NCBI GenBank assembly: GCA_913061435.1
Contig: CAJXUK010000001.1
Location: 124,001-188,000 of the forward strand
DNA: 64,000 nucleotides
Direction of reading: 5' to 3'
DNA from: an uncultured Thalassolituus sp.
GTDB taxonomy: Bacteria; Pseudomonadota; Gammaproteobacteria; Pseudomonadales; Oceanobacteraceae
Part shown: positions 52,656 to 62,539 of the stretch, piece after piece
How positions within the stretch are numbered: position 1 is the stretch's first letter
How the letters are laid out: every line of letters starts with the position of its first letter
Translations under genes and position numbers: made by a program
The notes under the pieces: generated by a model
What the model was told of the DNA's origin: nothing
Database searches by the model: none
The model's input: only the letters and a program-made list of their open reading frames with translations

Positions 52656-54173
52656 ATGTGCGGAATAGTGGGTATAGTTGCGAAGTCTCATGTCAATCAA
52701 AGTATTTACGATGCATTGACCATTCTTCAGCACCGCGGACAAGATGCGGCTGGCATAGTAACTTGGCACAAAGACAAGTTGTTTTTACGCAAAGATAACG
52801 GCCTAGTGAGCGATGTATTCCGTACTCGACACATGAAACGCCTAGTCGGGAATATCGGCATTGGGCATGTACGCTACCCAACCGCGGGCAGTTCAAGTTC
52901 AGCCGAAGCCCAACCATTTTATGTTAACTCTCCTTACGGCATTACACTAGCGCACAACGGCAACCTTACTAACGCCGACGAAGTGGCTGATCAACTCTAT
53001 AAAGAAGATTTACGCCACATTAATACGACTTCTGATTCAGAGGTTTTGTTAAACGTCTTCGCTCACGAAATGCAAAAACAAGGTGAGTTAGAACCCTCTG
53101 CAGACACTATTTTTAAAGCCGTTGCCCAAGTACATAAACGCGTTCGTGGTGGCTATGCGGTTGTTGCCATGATAAATGGTTTCGGCTTAGTGGCATTTCG
53201 TGACCCCAATGGTATTCGCCCAGCGGTTTTTGGCACTCGTGACAACGGCGAAGGCAAAGAATACATGATCGCCTCCGAAAGCGTTGCCTTAGATGGTCTC
53301 GACTACAAACTAGAGCGTGATATTGCCCCAGGTGAATGCATTGTTATCACCAAAGAAGGTGAATTTTTTAGTCAGCAGTGCGCTGAAAACTCTAAATTGG
53401 TTCCCTGTATTTTTGAGCATGTTTATTTTGCCCGCCCAGATTCTATTATGGATGGAATCTCAGTCTATAAAGCTCGCCTCAAAATGGGTGAGTATCTGGC
53501 TGGCAAGATCATGAAAGAACGCCCAGATCATGATATCGACGTTGTTATTCCTATCCCGGATACCAGCCGCACATCCGCTCTTCAACTAGCTAACCGCTTA
53601 GGTGTAAAATACCGCGAAGGCTTTATGAAAAACCGCTACATTGGCCGAACTTTCATTATGCCGGGCCAACAGCAGCGCAAAAAATCAGTAAAACAAAAGT
53701 TGAATGCCATTGCATTAGAGTTTTCTGGTAAAAATGTTTTACTAGTAGACGACTCCATTGTACGTGGCACAACGTGCAACCAAATTATCGAAATGGCCCG
53801 TGAAGCAGGAGCAAAGAATGTGTATTTCGCTTCTGCTGCACCAGAAGTGCGCTATCCAAACGTTTACGGTATCGATATGCCAGCAGTCAACGAACTTATT
53901 GCCCATGACCGCACCGTAACCGAAATAGAAAAAGCCATTGGCGCTGACTGGTTAATCTATCAAGACCTTGAAGACTTACAACGCTCTTGTTTAAACGGTG
54001 CCGACACCGACGTTAAAGAATTTGATTGCTCTGTATTTAACTCAGATTATGTCACTGCTGATATCAACGAAGCTTATTTTACTCGATTACAAGCAGCACG
54101 AAGTGATGCCTCAAAATCTTCTGCGAATTCAGAAGAAGACGTCGCCATTGATTTGCACAACGACCAAGAATAA
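52656..54173 (+). CDS. purF: Amidophosphoribosyltransferase
   Basis: First committed step of purine synthesis: transfers glutamine amide to PRPP. Cys2 (MCGIVGIV) is the N-terminal glutaminase nucleophile once Met1 is removed, and the class II glutaminase domain (1-235) has [26 protein letters not shown] and LAHNGNLTN. The PRPP-binding loop [18 protein letters not shown] lies in the C-terminal domain. 505 residues, as in E. coli. A strong terminator follows at 54188-54217, so metZ is a separate unit or needs its own promoter. Confidence 0.98.
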   Translation: MCGIVGIVAKSHVNQSIYDALTILQHRGQDAAGIVTWHKDKLFLRKDNGLVSDVFRTRHMKRLVGNIGIGHVRYPTAGSSSSAEAQPFYVNSPYGITLAHNGNLTNADEVADQLYKEDLRHINTTSDSEVLLNVFAHEMQKQGELEPSADTIFKAVAQVHKRVRGGYAVVAMINGFGLVAFRDPNGIRPAVFGTRDNGEGKEYMIASESVALDGLDYKLERDIAPGECIVITKEGEFFSQQCAENSKLVPCIFEHVYFARPDSIMDGISVYKARLKMGEYLAGKIMKERPDHDIDVVIPIPDTSRTSALQLANRLGVKYREGFMKNRYIGRTFIMPGQQQRKKSVKQKLNAIALEFSGKNVLLVDDSIVRGTTCNQIIEMAREAGAKNVYFASAAPEVRYPNVYGIDMPAVNELIAHDRTVTEIEKAIGADWLIYQDLEDLQRSCLNGADTDVKEFDCSVFNSDYVTADINEAYFTRLQAARSDASKSSANSEEDVAIDLHNDQE

Positions 54174-54187
54174 AGTTTTAAATGACT

Positions 54188-54217
54188 AAAAACGGCCAGA
54201 TAAGTGGTCGTTTTTTT
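54188..54217 (+). terminator. Rho-independent terminator after purF
   Basis: AAAAACGGCCA pairs with TGGTCGTTTTT, 11 pairs including one G-U wobble, around a GATAAG hexaloop, with seven T in the right arm and tail. It begins 14 bases after the purF stop. Confidence 0.9.
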
Positions 54218-54255
54218 AACGGTTCAATTATTCACAACAAAGAAGCATATTAAGA

Positions 54256-55473
54256 ATGGGTAGATTTACTGATCGCGATTTTCGCTATCAATCCGATTTA
54301 ACGGATGCCGAATTTGAAACGCTGGCCGTTCGTGCAGGGCAGGTAAGAAGTAGTCACGGCGAGCACAGCGAAGCCATCTACACCACCAGCAGCTATGTTT
54401 TCAACTCAGCCGCAGAGGCAGCAGCACGCTTTGCGGGTGAAGAAAAAGGCAACGTCTACTCGCGCTATACCAATCCAACAGTGCGCACCTTTGAAGAACG
54501 CTTAGCTGCATTAGAAGGTGCCGAAGATTGTGTTGCTACGGCTTCAGGCATGGCGGCAATTTACTCTACAGTTGTAGCGCACTTGCAATCCGGTGACAGT
54601 ATCATTGTATCGCGCAGTGTGTTTGGTAGTACCAATGTTTTGTTCGAAAAGTTTGTGCGTAAGTTCAATATCGACGTGCGCTACGTAGATCTGCTCGATC
54701 TTAATAGCTGGCAGCAAGCCATCGACGACACCACACAAATGTTGTTCTTAGAATCACCGTCTAATCCAATGAGTGAAGTTGCTGATATCCAGGCACTTGC
54801 CGATTTAGCTCATAAACATAATGCTCTATTAGTTGTTGATAATTGCTTTTGTACTCCCGCTCTACAAAAACCCCTGCAATTTGGAGCTGACCTTATCATT
54901 CACTCCGCCACAAAATACATCGACGGCCAAGGCCGTTGCTTAGGTGGCGCCGTTGCAGGCAGCGCAGAGTTGATTGAGCCGATTATCGGTGTGCTGCGTT
55001 CTGCTGGCCCAACTATGAGTCCTTTCAATGCTTGGGTCTTTTTAAAAGGACTAGAAACGCTAGCACTAAGAATGAAAGCCCATAGTGAAAATGCCATGGC
55101 ATTAGCGCTTTGGCTGCAACAGCAACCACAAGTTAGCAAAGTTAATTATGCAGGTTTAAGCGACCACCCTAGCCACGAGCTGGCTAAAAAACAACAAAGT
55201 GCTTTTGGTGGTGTACTGTCATTTGAAGTAAATGGTGGTCAGCCAGCCGCATGGCAGCTTATTGATGGAACACGTATGATTTCCATTACTGCCAACTTAG
55301 GTGACACTAAAACCACCATCACACACCCGGCTACCACTACGCACAGTCGCTTAACCCCTGAAGATCGTGCAAAAGCAGGTATTAGTGATGGCTTGGTGCG
55401 TATTGCAGTAGGGTTGGAATCCATAGGCGATATTCAAAAAGACATCGCACTGGGTTTGGCCGCGATTAAATAG
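54256..55473 (+). CDS. metZ: O-succinylhomoserine sulfhydrylase
   Basis: PLP enzyme of the Cys/Met gamma-lyase family that makes homocysteine directly from O-succinylhomoserine and sulfide. The PLP lysine lies in HSATKYIDGQGRCLGGAV, in which the DGQGR element is typical of MetZ; GEEKGNVYSRYTNPTV, ATASGMAAIYS and VVDNCFCTPALQKPLQFGAD are family segments. 405 residues. The purF-metZ order is conserved in Pseudomonas and relatives. Confidence 0.95.
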   Translation: MGRFTDRDFRYQSDLTDAEFETLAVRAGQVRSSHGEHSEAIYTTSSYVFNSAAEAAARFAGEEKGNVYSRYTNPTVRTFEERLAALEGAEDCVATASGMAAIYSTVVAHLQSGDSIIVSRSVFGSTNVLFEKFVRKFNIDVRYVDLLDLNSWQQAIDDTTQMLFLESPSNPMSEVADIQALADLAHKHNALLVVDNCFCTPALQKPLQFGADLIIHSATKYIDGQGRCLGGAVAGSAELIEPIIGVLRSAGPTMSPFNAWVFLKGLETLALRMKAHSENAMALALWLQQQPQVSKVNYAGLSDHPSHELAKKQQSAFGGVLSFEVNGGQPAAWQLIDGTRMISITANLGDTKTTITHPATTTHSRLTPEDRAKAGISDGLVRIAVGLESIGDIQKDIALGLAAIK

Positions 55474-55482
55474 TAATCATGT

Positions 55483-55593
55483 GTCGAGCTAAACCTCGAC
55501 CTACACAAAATATTATCAGAAACTAGTTGCTACACTTAAAGACAATCTACATAACATTGTTTGCCCATTGGTTTAAGTTGCCTTCAAGGCAAC
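55483..55593. repeat. Two short perfect palindromes between metZ and moxR
   Basis: GTCGAGCTAAACCTCGAC (55483-55500) has 6-base arms around a CTAAAC loop, flanked by GTG and CTACAC. On the minus strand this reads TGTAGGTCGAG...CTCGAC, like a known type of dispersed REP-like sequence. GTTGCCTTCAAGGCAAC (55577-55593) is an exact 8-base-arm palindrome around one C. The first could be a weak terminator for metZ. The second lies about 90 bases before the moxR start and could be an operator. Confidence 0.45.
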
Positions 55594-55680
55594 ACACTCT
55601 GTGCAAACAACTTTAATAAAGCGATGAACCTTGTTACCTTTAAGACATCTAAAATATAAAATCGCCAACGAGCTATTTCA

Positions 55681-56643
55681 ATGTCTTCTTTATCCTCAAA
55701 ATCAATTTCAAAATCCCTGCAATCTCTACTAGATACATTAAATACAGTTATTCTTGGCAAAGAAACCCAAATCAAGCTCGCGGTCACTTGCATGTTGGCG
55801 AAAGGGCATTTACTCATCGAAGATTTACCTGGTATGGGTAAAACAACTTTATCGCACGCATTAGCGCGGGCTTTAGGTTTAAGTTATAACCGCATTCAGT
55901 TTACCAGTGATATATTGCCCGCGGATATTTTAGGGGTGAGTATTTTTGAAAAAGACAGCGCGATTGCAGGCAGTAACGAGCAACACGGCACCTTTCGTTT
56001 TCACCCAGGGCCTATTTTTAGCCAGTTGGTCTTGGCCGACGAAATTAACCGAGCAACTCCTAAGGCCCAAAGTGCATTACTTGAAGCCATGGAAGAAGGG
56101 CAGGTTACTATTGAAGGCGAAACACGGTCTCTACCAACGCCTTTTTTTGTAATAGCCACACAAAACCCAGTTTCACAATCTGGAACCTTTCCCCTTCCTG
56201 AGTCTCAGTTAGACCGTTTTTTAATGCGTATCAGTATTGGTTATCCCGATGCAAAGTCCGAGTTAGAACTGTTTAACGGGGTTGATCGTCGGGCAATGGC
56301 GAATAACTTACCCAAGCATATCGACATTAATCAATTACAAGCCTTGCAAGAACAGGTTAACCAAGTCCATGCCTCGCAGTCTGTTTTAGAATACATGCAG
56401 CGCATTATTCACTTTACACGCTTTGAAGGTGGTTATAGCTATGGTTTATCGCCACGGGGAGGATTGGGATTGTTGCGCGCTGCTAAAGCATGGGCATTGA
56501 TCCATGATCGTGAGCATTTGATCCCAGAAGATATTCAAGCGGTGTTGCCATCAGTATTGGATCACCGTTTGGCAGAAGCGGCTCAACAAGGGAAGACCAA
56601 TCCATCGGTTTATGTACTGCAACGCATCCCTGTTTTTAGTTAA
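55681..56643 (+). CDS. MoxR-family AAA+ ATPase
   Basis: 320 residues. Walker A GMGKTT is at 51-56 (DLPGMGKTTLSHALARALG), Walker B is LVLADEINRATPKAQSALLEAMEE, and ATQNPVSQSGTFPLPESQLDRF contains sensor 1 and the arginine region. MoxR proteins act as chaperones that mature partner proteins, commonly with vWA or DUF58 proteins. The DUF58 gene starts 3 bases after its stop. The substrate complex is not known. Confidence 0.93.
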   Translation: MSSLSSKSISKSLQSLLDTLNTVILGKETQIKLAVTCMLAKGHLLIEDLPGMGKTTLSHALARALGLSYNRIQFTSDILPADILGVSIFEKDSAIAGSNEQHGTFRFHPGPIFSQLVLADEINRATPKAQSALLEAMEEGQVTIEGETRSLPTPFFVIATQNPVSQSGTFPLPESQLDRFLMRISIGYPDAKSELELFNGVDRRAMANNLPKHIDINQLQALQEQVNQVHASQSVLEYMQRIIHFTRFEGGYSYGLSPRGGLGLLRAAKAWALIHDREHLIPEDIQAVLPSVLDHRLAEAAQQGKTNPSVYVLQRIPVFS

Positions 56644-56646
56644 ATT

Positions 56647-57645
56647 ATGGAGAAACTTCTCACTCGCTTAGCAAAGTATGGTTTAACAAAGAGGTTTAAT
56701 GCTTGGCTAGATCGCCGAATTCCACCAGCCGCTCAAGTTACTCTTGCTCAGCGTTCAATATTCATTGTGCCGTCTAAAGCCGGTTGGATGTTTGGCTTAC
56801 TGCTAGTATTGCTGTTAATTACGGCGATAAATTATCAAAATAGTCTTATTTATGGCTTGGTCTTTTGGTTGTTCTCCCTAGGCTTGAGCGCCATGATCTT
56901 TAGCTACCGCAATCTATCGGGTTTAACTATTAAAGCCGGGAATGCCGTTAATGGCTTTGCTGGCAAATATATTAATGTACCGTTCCGCTTATCGGCTGCT
57001 AAGCGCGATCACTTTAGCCTCACTTTATCCTGGCAAACTGTAGATAAAAATTTGGATCAAGGTGCAGATAGCGAAGTGTTGGTTAATCAAGAAACGCAGG
57101 TTGCAATGCCACTTCAGTTACAAACCCGGGGGTATTTAAAAACCCCGCGCTTGAAAATACAAACTCATTATCCTTTTGGTCTCTATACCTGCTGGACATG
57201 GGTCACTCTTAAAACCCCCGGCATTGTTTACCCTAAAGCTATTAAGACACCTTTTATTGCTAGTGAAGGGGGTGGAAGTGATCTACAAACAGAGGCTAAC
57301 TTAATAATCGGTAATGACGAGTTCATTGGATTGCGCAGCTATCAAGCGGGTGACTCCCTAAAGCATATTGCTTGGAAGTACTTAGCGAAAGGCAAGGGGC
57401 TACTAACCAAAGAATATGACAACCAACAACTCAGTATGCAGTGGCTTGACTGGCAAAGCCTGCAAGGCAAATCAGAAGAATCTCGACTCAGTCATTTAAC
57501 AGGCTGGGTATTGCAAGCCGAGCAAGAAAATCGTGCCTATGGCCTAAAGTTGCCAGGACTCACTATAGCCCCCAGTCATGGTGACAGTCATCGACAGCAA
57601 TGCTTAGAAGCCCTCGCCCTATATAAAGGGGGAGTCGCGTTATGA
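56647..57645 (+). CDS. DUF58 domain protein
   Basis: 332 residues. Two membrane helices near residues 50-95 (AGWMFGLLLVLLLITAI, LVFWLFSLGLSAMIFSY) are followed by a beta-rich region and the DUF58 motif LRSYQAGDSLKHIAWKYLAKGKGLLTKEYD, which belongs to a vWA-like fold. It partners with the MoxR ATPase upstream (3 bases) and overlaps the transglutaminase gene by 4 bases (ATGA). The three form a conserved module seen in pseudomonads whose function is unproven. Confidence 0.92.
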   Translation: MEKLLTRLAKYGLTKRFNAWLDRRIPPAAQVTLAQRSIFIVPSKAGWMFGLLLVLLLITAINYQNSLIYGLVFWLFSLGLSAMIFSYRNLSGLTIKAGNAVNGFAGKYINVPFRLSAAKRDHFSLTLSWQTVDKNLDQGADSEVLVNQETQVAMPLQLQTRGYLKTPRLKIQTHYPFGLYTCWTWVTLKTPGIVYPKAIKTPFIASEGGGSDLQTEANLIIGNDEFIGLRSYQAGDSLKHIAWKYLAKGKGLLTKEYDNQQLSMQWLDWQSLQGKSEESRLSHLTGWVLQAEQENRAYGLKLPGLTIAPSHGDSHRQQCLEALALYKGGVAL

Positions 57646-59696
57646 TTCAGAATAACTTTCCCCGTAACGGCTTAATATGGCTGTTGGTGAGCCTAATTTG
57701 TGTTTATTTGCCATTGCAAGCGCAGCTACCTTTGTGGACAGCCTTAGTATTTATTAGTGTAGTGGCATGGCGCTGGATGATGCACTTAGGGCGCTGGCCT
57801 TACCCCAACAAGTTAGTCAAAGTGTTAGTGGTTGTACTGGGTGTTGGTGCTGTATTGGTATCGGCCCAAGGGCAGTTTCATCTTGAAAGTGCCACCAGTT
57901 TTATATTGGTTGCGTCTTTATTGAAAGTACTAGAAATCAAAACCCAGCGTGATGGCTATATCGTTATTTTTCTCAGTTTTTTCTTACTCTCAATTAGCTT
58001 TCTCTATGCACAAGGCATTTTAATAACTCTGTATAGTTTATTCGCTGTTTGGGTATTAATGAGTGCTTTAGTTGGGCTTCACCAAAATCAATATTCGGAG
58101 CAGTCGACCCCTGTTCGAATTAAAACAGCAGGCAAAACCAGCTTCCAAATCTTATTACTATCTCTTCCTCTCATGCTGATATTGTTTATATTGTTTCCTC
58201 GCATGGGGCCACTATGGTCATTAAATTTACAATCGGACAAGGCAAAAACTGGCTTGTCAGAACAAATGAGCCCAGGAGACATTGCAGAGCTTAGTAACTC
58301 AGACGAACTGGTGTTTCGGGTGGCATTCAAAGATAAAGTACCAGCCAACCATCAACTCTATTGGCGGGCTCTAGTGCTAGAGAAGCACCAAATTACCAAT
58401 GGCCAATCTCAATGGTCGGTCAGCAAAAAAGTACCACCAATTGATTGGTACCCCAAAAGTTGGCAGCCAGAACCCAAAGACGGCGTACTCGATTACACCA
58501 TTATCCAAGAAGCAACCAGCAAAAAATGGCTAGTGGGGTTGCGAGGTGTAGCAGCAATGGAGAAGGGCATAGGTATGACAGATACCGACCTTATTGTAAG
58601 TAATAAAAAGCTTCATCAACGCAAAGAATACGAAGTTCGTTCATGGCCAAGTATGGATATTGCGAAACAGGGCATACATTCATTAACCCGCCAGCAAAAT
58701 ACTCAACTTTCGCTAAGCCCGCAGGGCACTATTAGTAATCCCCAAAGTTATTTATTGGCGCAAACACTGTACCGAAATCATAATACCGATCTTGCTCGCG
58801 TTGAGGCTGTTATGGCTTACTTTAGTGACCAGCCTTTCAGTTACACACTCAAGCCACAACGCATGGCCGAAAACGATATTGACGATTTTTTGTTTAATCA
58901 ACAAGCCGGCTTTTGTGCTCACTATTCCAGTAGTATGGTGTTTGTATTGCGTTCAATGGGCATACCTGCAAGAGTTGTGGCTGGCTACCAAGGCGGTGAA
59001 TTAAATAAAGAATCAGGACACATAACCGTTAGACAATACGACGCACATGCTTGGGTTGAAGTGTGGCTAGCTGGCATCGGTTGGAAATCCTTTGATCCTA
59101 CCGCGCAAGTTGCCCCAGATCGCATAAACCTAGGACTGAGGGACTCCCTAACAGATCAAGCAGAGTTTTTGAGCAATAGCGGATTGTCCTTAACCAAGCT
59201 TTCCAGCTTTCCCTTGTTTAATCAACTGCGTTTGCAGTTAGACGAGCTGAATTATTTTTGGCATCAAACCGTGCTTAATTTTAATAAGCAGCGCCAAGGG
59301 AATTTACTAAAAAAATGGTTAGGCAATGATTTTTTATCAACCAGTTTATATTGGTTAGCAGGGCTGTTTTGCACAGTATTTTTGCTATTAACCTTATTTT
59401 TACTTTGGCAAAGGCCTAATAAAAAACGCAGTCCCATAGAAAAAGCATTAAGCGTGCTGGATAAAAAAATGCATCGTTACCAATTGCAGCGTCAAGCAAA
59501 CGAAGGGCTAGCCGACTACAGTCAGCGATTACAGCTTGCATTCCCCGAGCATAAAGATTCAATTAGGCGCTTGTTGCAGCAATTACAAGAACATTATTAC
59601 AGCAAGCAGAAAGCCCAAACATTACGAGAAAAGGAAAGTAAGATATCTATACAAATCAAAGGCTTGGCGGGTAAACTTAAATTAAAAGATCAATAA
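57642..59696 (+). CDS. TgpA-like membrane transglutaminase
   Basis: 684 residues. The N-terminal DUF3488 region has about six membrane helices (residues 10-200). A periplasmic transglutaminase-like domain follows with an intact catalytic triad: C425 in AGFCAHYSS, H469 in YDAHAWVEVW and D485 in SFDPTA. One further helix near 570-590 (YWLAGLFCTVFLLLTLFLLW) leads to a C-terminal DUF4129-like tail. P. aeruginosa TgpA, its closest described relative, is essential for viability there. Coupled to the DUF58 gene by ATGA. Confidence 0.93.
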   Translation: MIQNNFPRNGLIWLLVSLICVYLPLQAQLPLWTALVFISVVAWRWMMHLGRWPYPNKLVKVLVVVLGVGAVLVSAQGQFHLESATSFILVASLLKVLEIKTQRDGYIVIFLSFFLLSISFLYAQGILITLYSLFAVWVLMSALVGLHQNQYSEQSTPVRIKTAGKTSFQILLLSLPLMLILFILFPRMGPLWSLNLQSDKAKTGLSEQMSPGDIAELSNSDELVFRVAFKDKVPANHQLYWRALVLEKHQITNGQSQWSVSKKVPPIDWYPKSWQPEPKDGVLDYTIIQEATSKKWLVGLRGVAAMEKGIGMTDTDLIVSNKKLHQRKEYEVRSWPSMDIAKQGIHSLTRQQNTQLSLSPQGTISNPQSYLLAQTLYRNHNTDLARVEAVMAYFSDQPFSYTLKPQRMAENDIDDFLFNQQAGFCAHYSSSMVFVLRSMGIPARVVAGYQGGELNKESGHITVRQYDAHAWVEVWLAGIGWKSFDPTAQVAPDRINLGLRDSLTDQAEFLSNSGLSLTKLSSFPLFNQLRLQLDELNYFWHQTVLNFNKQRQGNLLKKWLGNDFLSTSLYWLAGLFCTVFLLLTLFLLWQRPNKKRSPIEKALSVLDKKMHRYQLQRQANEGLADYSQRLQLAFPEHKDSIRRLLQQLQEHYYSKQKAQTLREKESKISIQIKGLAGKLKLKDQ

Positions 59697-59774
59697 ATTT
59701 AAGTAGAAGGCTTAATAAGTTAAAATAGAAAGCTCAATAAAATCTTTTGGTTATATTACAACTTTTAAGGTAGG

Positions 59775-60443
59775 TCAGTCGCGCCAACTGCAAAAGCAGC
59801 CATCACCAATTACATTAGTGAATCCTTTACTTTTAGGGTCATTGATAATCGAAGATAAAAACCCATCTTCACGCACATTGCAAAATGCACCAAAGCCATA
59901 AGGGCCAAAATAGCTCAGCTCGCTATTGGCATCATAAATAGCAAGAGACGGGCTAGAAGGTAAGCTCAGCAAATCTTCTTGTGCTCGAATTACCATAAAG
60001 CGATCACCATTTAGTTCAATCAGCTCTTTAATACTTTCATCATCACTATTTGGGTGAGCAATGATCACAATGCGCAACTCTTCTGCGGTGTATTCTTTAA
60101 TTAAAGTTGAGAAATGACGCTGACTCACCCGATTACACAAACAATCTGGTCGCCAAAAATGCAGCAAGGTTTGCTGGTTTTCTGGTTTCGCCGAGCTACT
60201 TAAACCCTCATTGAGCTGAGCTTGTTTTAAATCCGCTTGTTCAAGGTAGGGGAGCAAATAGCGATTAATCGATTGCGGCTGATAAAAGGCTATATCGTCA
60301 TTCGCATCAATAAACGCTTTTAGCTTGTCAGACTGAAACCACCACAGTCCTGCCAGTGTAGCCGCAATCCAAATACTAAAAATACTGACAAGCAACCAAG
60401 TAGGCAAAGACGTATGTTTATTATTGTCGACTACATTATTCAT
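59775..60443 (-). CDS. DUF6436 family thioredoxin-like membrane protein
   Basis: 222 residues from ATG 60443; a longer frame starts at GTG 60503, inside the MATE stop, and neither has a clear ribosome site. One N-terminal membrane helix (WLLVSIFSIWIAATLAGLWWF), then a thioredoxin-like periplasmic domain: LLHFWRPDCLCNRVSQRHF carries a CxC pair where thioredoxins have CxxC, and PSSPSLAIYDANSELSYFGPYGFGAFC provides the cis-Pro region. Two further Cys at the end (DGCFCSW). Role probably redox, unproven. Likely cotranscribed with the MATE gene. Confidence 0.75.
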   Translation of the reverse strand: MNNVVDNNKHTSLPTWLLVSIFSIWIAATLAGLWWFQSDKLKAFIDANDDIAFYQPQSINRYLLPYLEQADLKQAQLNEGLSSSAKPENQQTLLHFWRPDCLCNRVSQRHFSTLIKEYTAEELRIVIIAHPNSDDESIKELIELNGDRFMVIRAQEDLLSLPSSPSLAIYDANSELSYFGPYGFGAFCNVREDGFLSSIINDPKSKGFTNVIGDGCFCSWRD

Positions 60444-60502
60444 AACGTTTGCTCGTATTCGCACAAGTAAAAAGCACGGATAAACTAAAATTAAACCGTA
60501 CA

Positions 60503-61885
60503 CTAATCAAAAATAGCGGCTTTACTGATTTTTCTTAATCTGTAGCTCAACATAATGGCAGCAACAGTTAAACCTGCAATTATGCCAATCCAAAAGCCTT
60601 TAGCGCCTAACGGTTCAGAAAGCATTTCAATACCTGGAACAGCCAGTGAAAAGGCCAAATAATACCCTAGCCCTAAGCCACACAGCCAATAGGCAAAAAA
60701 GGTAATCGCCATAACCACTAAAGTGTCTTGGTAGCCACGTAAAGCGCCCGCTGCTGCAATTTGAATGGCATCACTTATCTGATAAAGCGCAGCCAGCGTT
60801 AATAAAGACGTTGCAATAGTAATAACATTAATATCACTAGAGTAAACCTGTGCGATATACGGTGATAATATAAAGATCATAGCGGCATTAATACTGGCTA
60901 ATATTAGGTTAACCCGCACACCAAGCCAAGAAACTTGAGCTGCCATAGTTGAATTATTGCGTCCTACTTGTTGGCTTACCATTACAGTAATCGCCATCCC
61001 CACACTTAAAGGGATCATAAACAACAAAGAAGTTAGGTTAATTGCAACCTGATGCCCAGCTACGACTTCAGTACCGAGCGGCGTTAAAAACAAGGCAATT
61101 ACCGAGAAAAAACTCACTTCAAAAAAGATTGCTGCGCCAATAGGCAAGCCCAAAGCAATTAAGCTGGCCATTGGGGCCCACTGAACTTTAAAAAAGGTTC
61201 GCAATTGCTTTTGATGTTCTGGTAAGCGATGTTTATAGCAGTTAAACAGCATGGCAAAAAACAAGAAATGAAACACAATCGCGGTACCATAGCCGCAACC
61301 AGCGCCGCCCATGGGTTCTAAACCAAACCAACCATAAACAAAAATCGCATTCGCGGGTATATTTAACAATAAACCTGCAATCATGATCCTTGTTACTACT
61401 GCAGGTTCATTTAAGGCTTCGGCATGAAAACGTAACGCCATGAAAGCCCCCGCTGCAGGCAAACCAAAACTCACGGCTTGAATATACTCCTTCATCAACT
61501 GCTGGCTTTGAGGGTCGGGCAGTAAATAACTTAACAGCGGGCCAAAAACATACAACGCAATGGCCATAATAAACCCAAGCCCTAGCCCCAACACCACTGC
61601 TGAGCCTAAAATCTCTCCGACCTGATCTTTTTTTTCTGCCCCTACCAGTTGTGCTACTTGTGGAGCAAATGCCACCATTACGCCAGAAACAAATAATAAA
61701 ATAGGGGTCCATAAACTTGAGCCAACTGCAATTGCTGCAAGATCAGCGGTGCCCACATGGCCCGACATAACGGTGTCTATGGTTGCCATACCAATTTGCG
61801 CCAACTGAGTGATCAAAATTGGTGCAGTAAGTAACCATAATTGTTTTAAGAAACTTTTGTTTGAAATGCGTTGTGTGTTTGTCAT
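60503..61885 (-). CDS. MATE family efflux pump (NorM-like)
   Basis: 460 residues and twelve predicted helices in two halves, the standard MATE layout. The first half starts QLWLLTAPILITQLAQIGMATIDTVMSGHVGTADLAAIAVGSS, a classic NorM start, and the second has LGLPIGAAIFFEVSFFSVIALFLTPLGTEVVAGHQVA. NorM-type pumps export cationic drugs and dyes in exchange for Na+ or H+. The acidic residue in the N-terminal half (TIDTV) is conserved. No local regulator. The DUF6436 gene follows. Confidence 0.92.
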   Translation of the reverse strand: MTNTQRISNKSFLKQLWLLTAPILITQLAQIGMATIDTVMSGHVGTADLAAIAVGSSLWTPILLFVSGVMVAFAPQVAQLVGAEKKDQVGEILGSAVVLGLGLGFIMAIALYVFGPLLSYLLPDPQSQQLMKEYIQAVSFGLPAAGAFMALRFHAEALNEPAVVTRIMIAGLLLNIPANAIFVYGWFGLEPMGGAGCGYGTAIVFHFLFFAMLFNCYKHRLPEHQKQLRTFFKVQWAPMASLIALGLPIGAAIFFEVSFFSVIALFLTPLGTEVVAGHQVAINLTSLLFMIPLSVGMAITVMVSQQVGRNNSTMAAQVSWLGVRVNLILASINAAMIFILSPYIAQVYSSDINVITIATSLLTLAALYQISDAIQIAAAGALRGYQDTLVVMAITFFAYWLCGLGLGYYLAFSLAVPGIEMLSEPLGAKGFWIGIIAGLTVAAIMLSYRLRKISKAAIFD

Positions 61886-61950
61886 AGCAGTCTAATATCA
61901 GTAAGCTGCGCATTTTGCCCTTTATTGTCCGCTGAGTATAGAAGCCAAGC

Positions 61951-62514
61951 ATGAAAGATCATCATCCTGATCAATTAATTGAGATATTTAACAATTTATT
62001 CTTGGACCAATACCAAACTCGCCTTGATTACAGCCAAGACGAACCCGTTTATTTGCCCGCCGACGCCAATTGCCCAGACCATCGTGTATTATTTGCACAC
62101 GGTTTTTTTGCCAGTGCTTTACACGAAATAAGCCATTGGTGTATTGCTGGTGAAGCTCGCCGCAAGCTCGTTGATTTTGGCTACTGGTATCAGCCCGATG
62201 GCCGCACGGGTGAGCAGCAGCGCGAATTTGAACACGTAGAAATTAAGCCTCAAGCTATCGAATGGGTGTTAAGCAAAGCCTGTGGAAGCAAATTTAATAT
62301 TTCTACTGACAACCTCAATGGCGATCCTGAAGATATCTTGATAGGACGGGAGAAATTCGCTAAAAATGTACATCAGCAAGTAAAAAAATACTTAGAAAAT
62401 GGCCTTCCTTTGCGCGCAGCCGTATTAAAGCAGGCGCTATTAGACTATTATCAAAAACATAAAAAATTAACTGTTGATGATTTCGCCCTCAGCGAACTCA
62501 TAACACCGCTATAG
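61951..62514 (+). CDS. epmC: Elongation factor P hydroxylase EpmC
   Basis: 187 residues. EpmC (YfcM) hydroxylates the beta-lysyl-lysine that EpmA and EpmB install on EF-P. The metal-binding signature LHEISHWCIAGEARRKL and the GYWYQPDGRTGEQQREFEHVEIKPQAIEWVLS segment are specific to the family. Length is similar to E. coli YfcM (182). Divergent from the MATE gene with 65 bases between starts; the helicase follows after 25 bases. epmA, epmB and efp are not in the window. Confidence 0.93.
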   Translation: MKDHHPDQLIEIFNNLFLDQYQTRLDYSQDEPVYLPADANCPDHRVLFAHGFFASALHEISHWCIAGEARRKLVDFGYWYQPDGRTGEQQREFEHVEIKPQAIEWVLSKACGSKFNISTDNLNGDPEDILIGREKFAKNVHQQVKKYLENGLPLRAAVLKQALLDYYQKHKKLTVDDFALSELITPL

Positions 62515-62539
62515 CGATATTATAAATCAGGGTTACACA

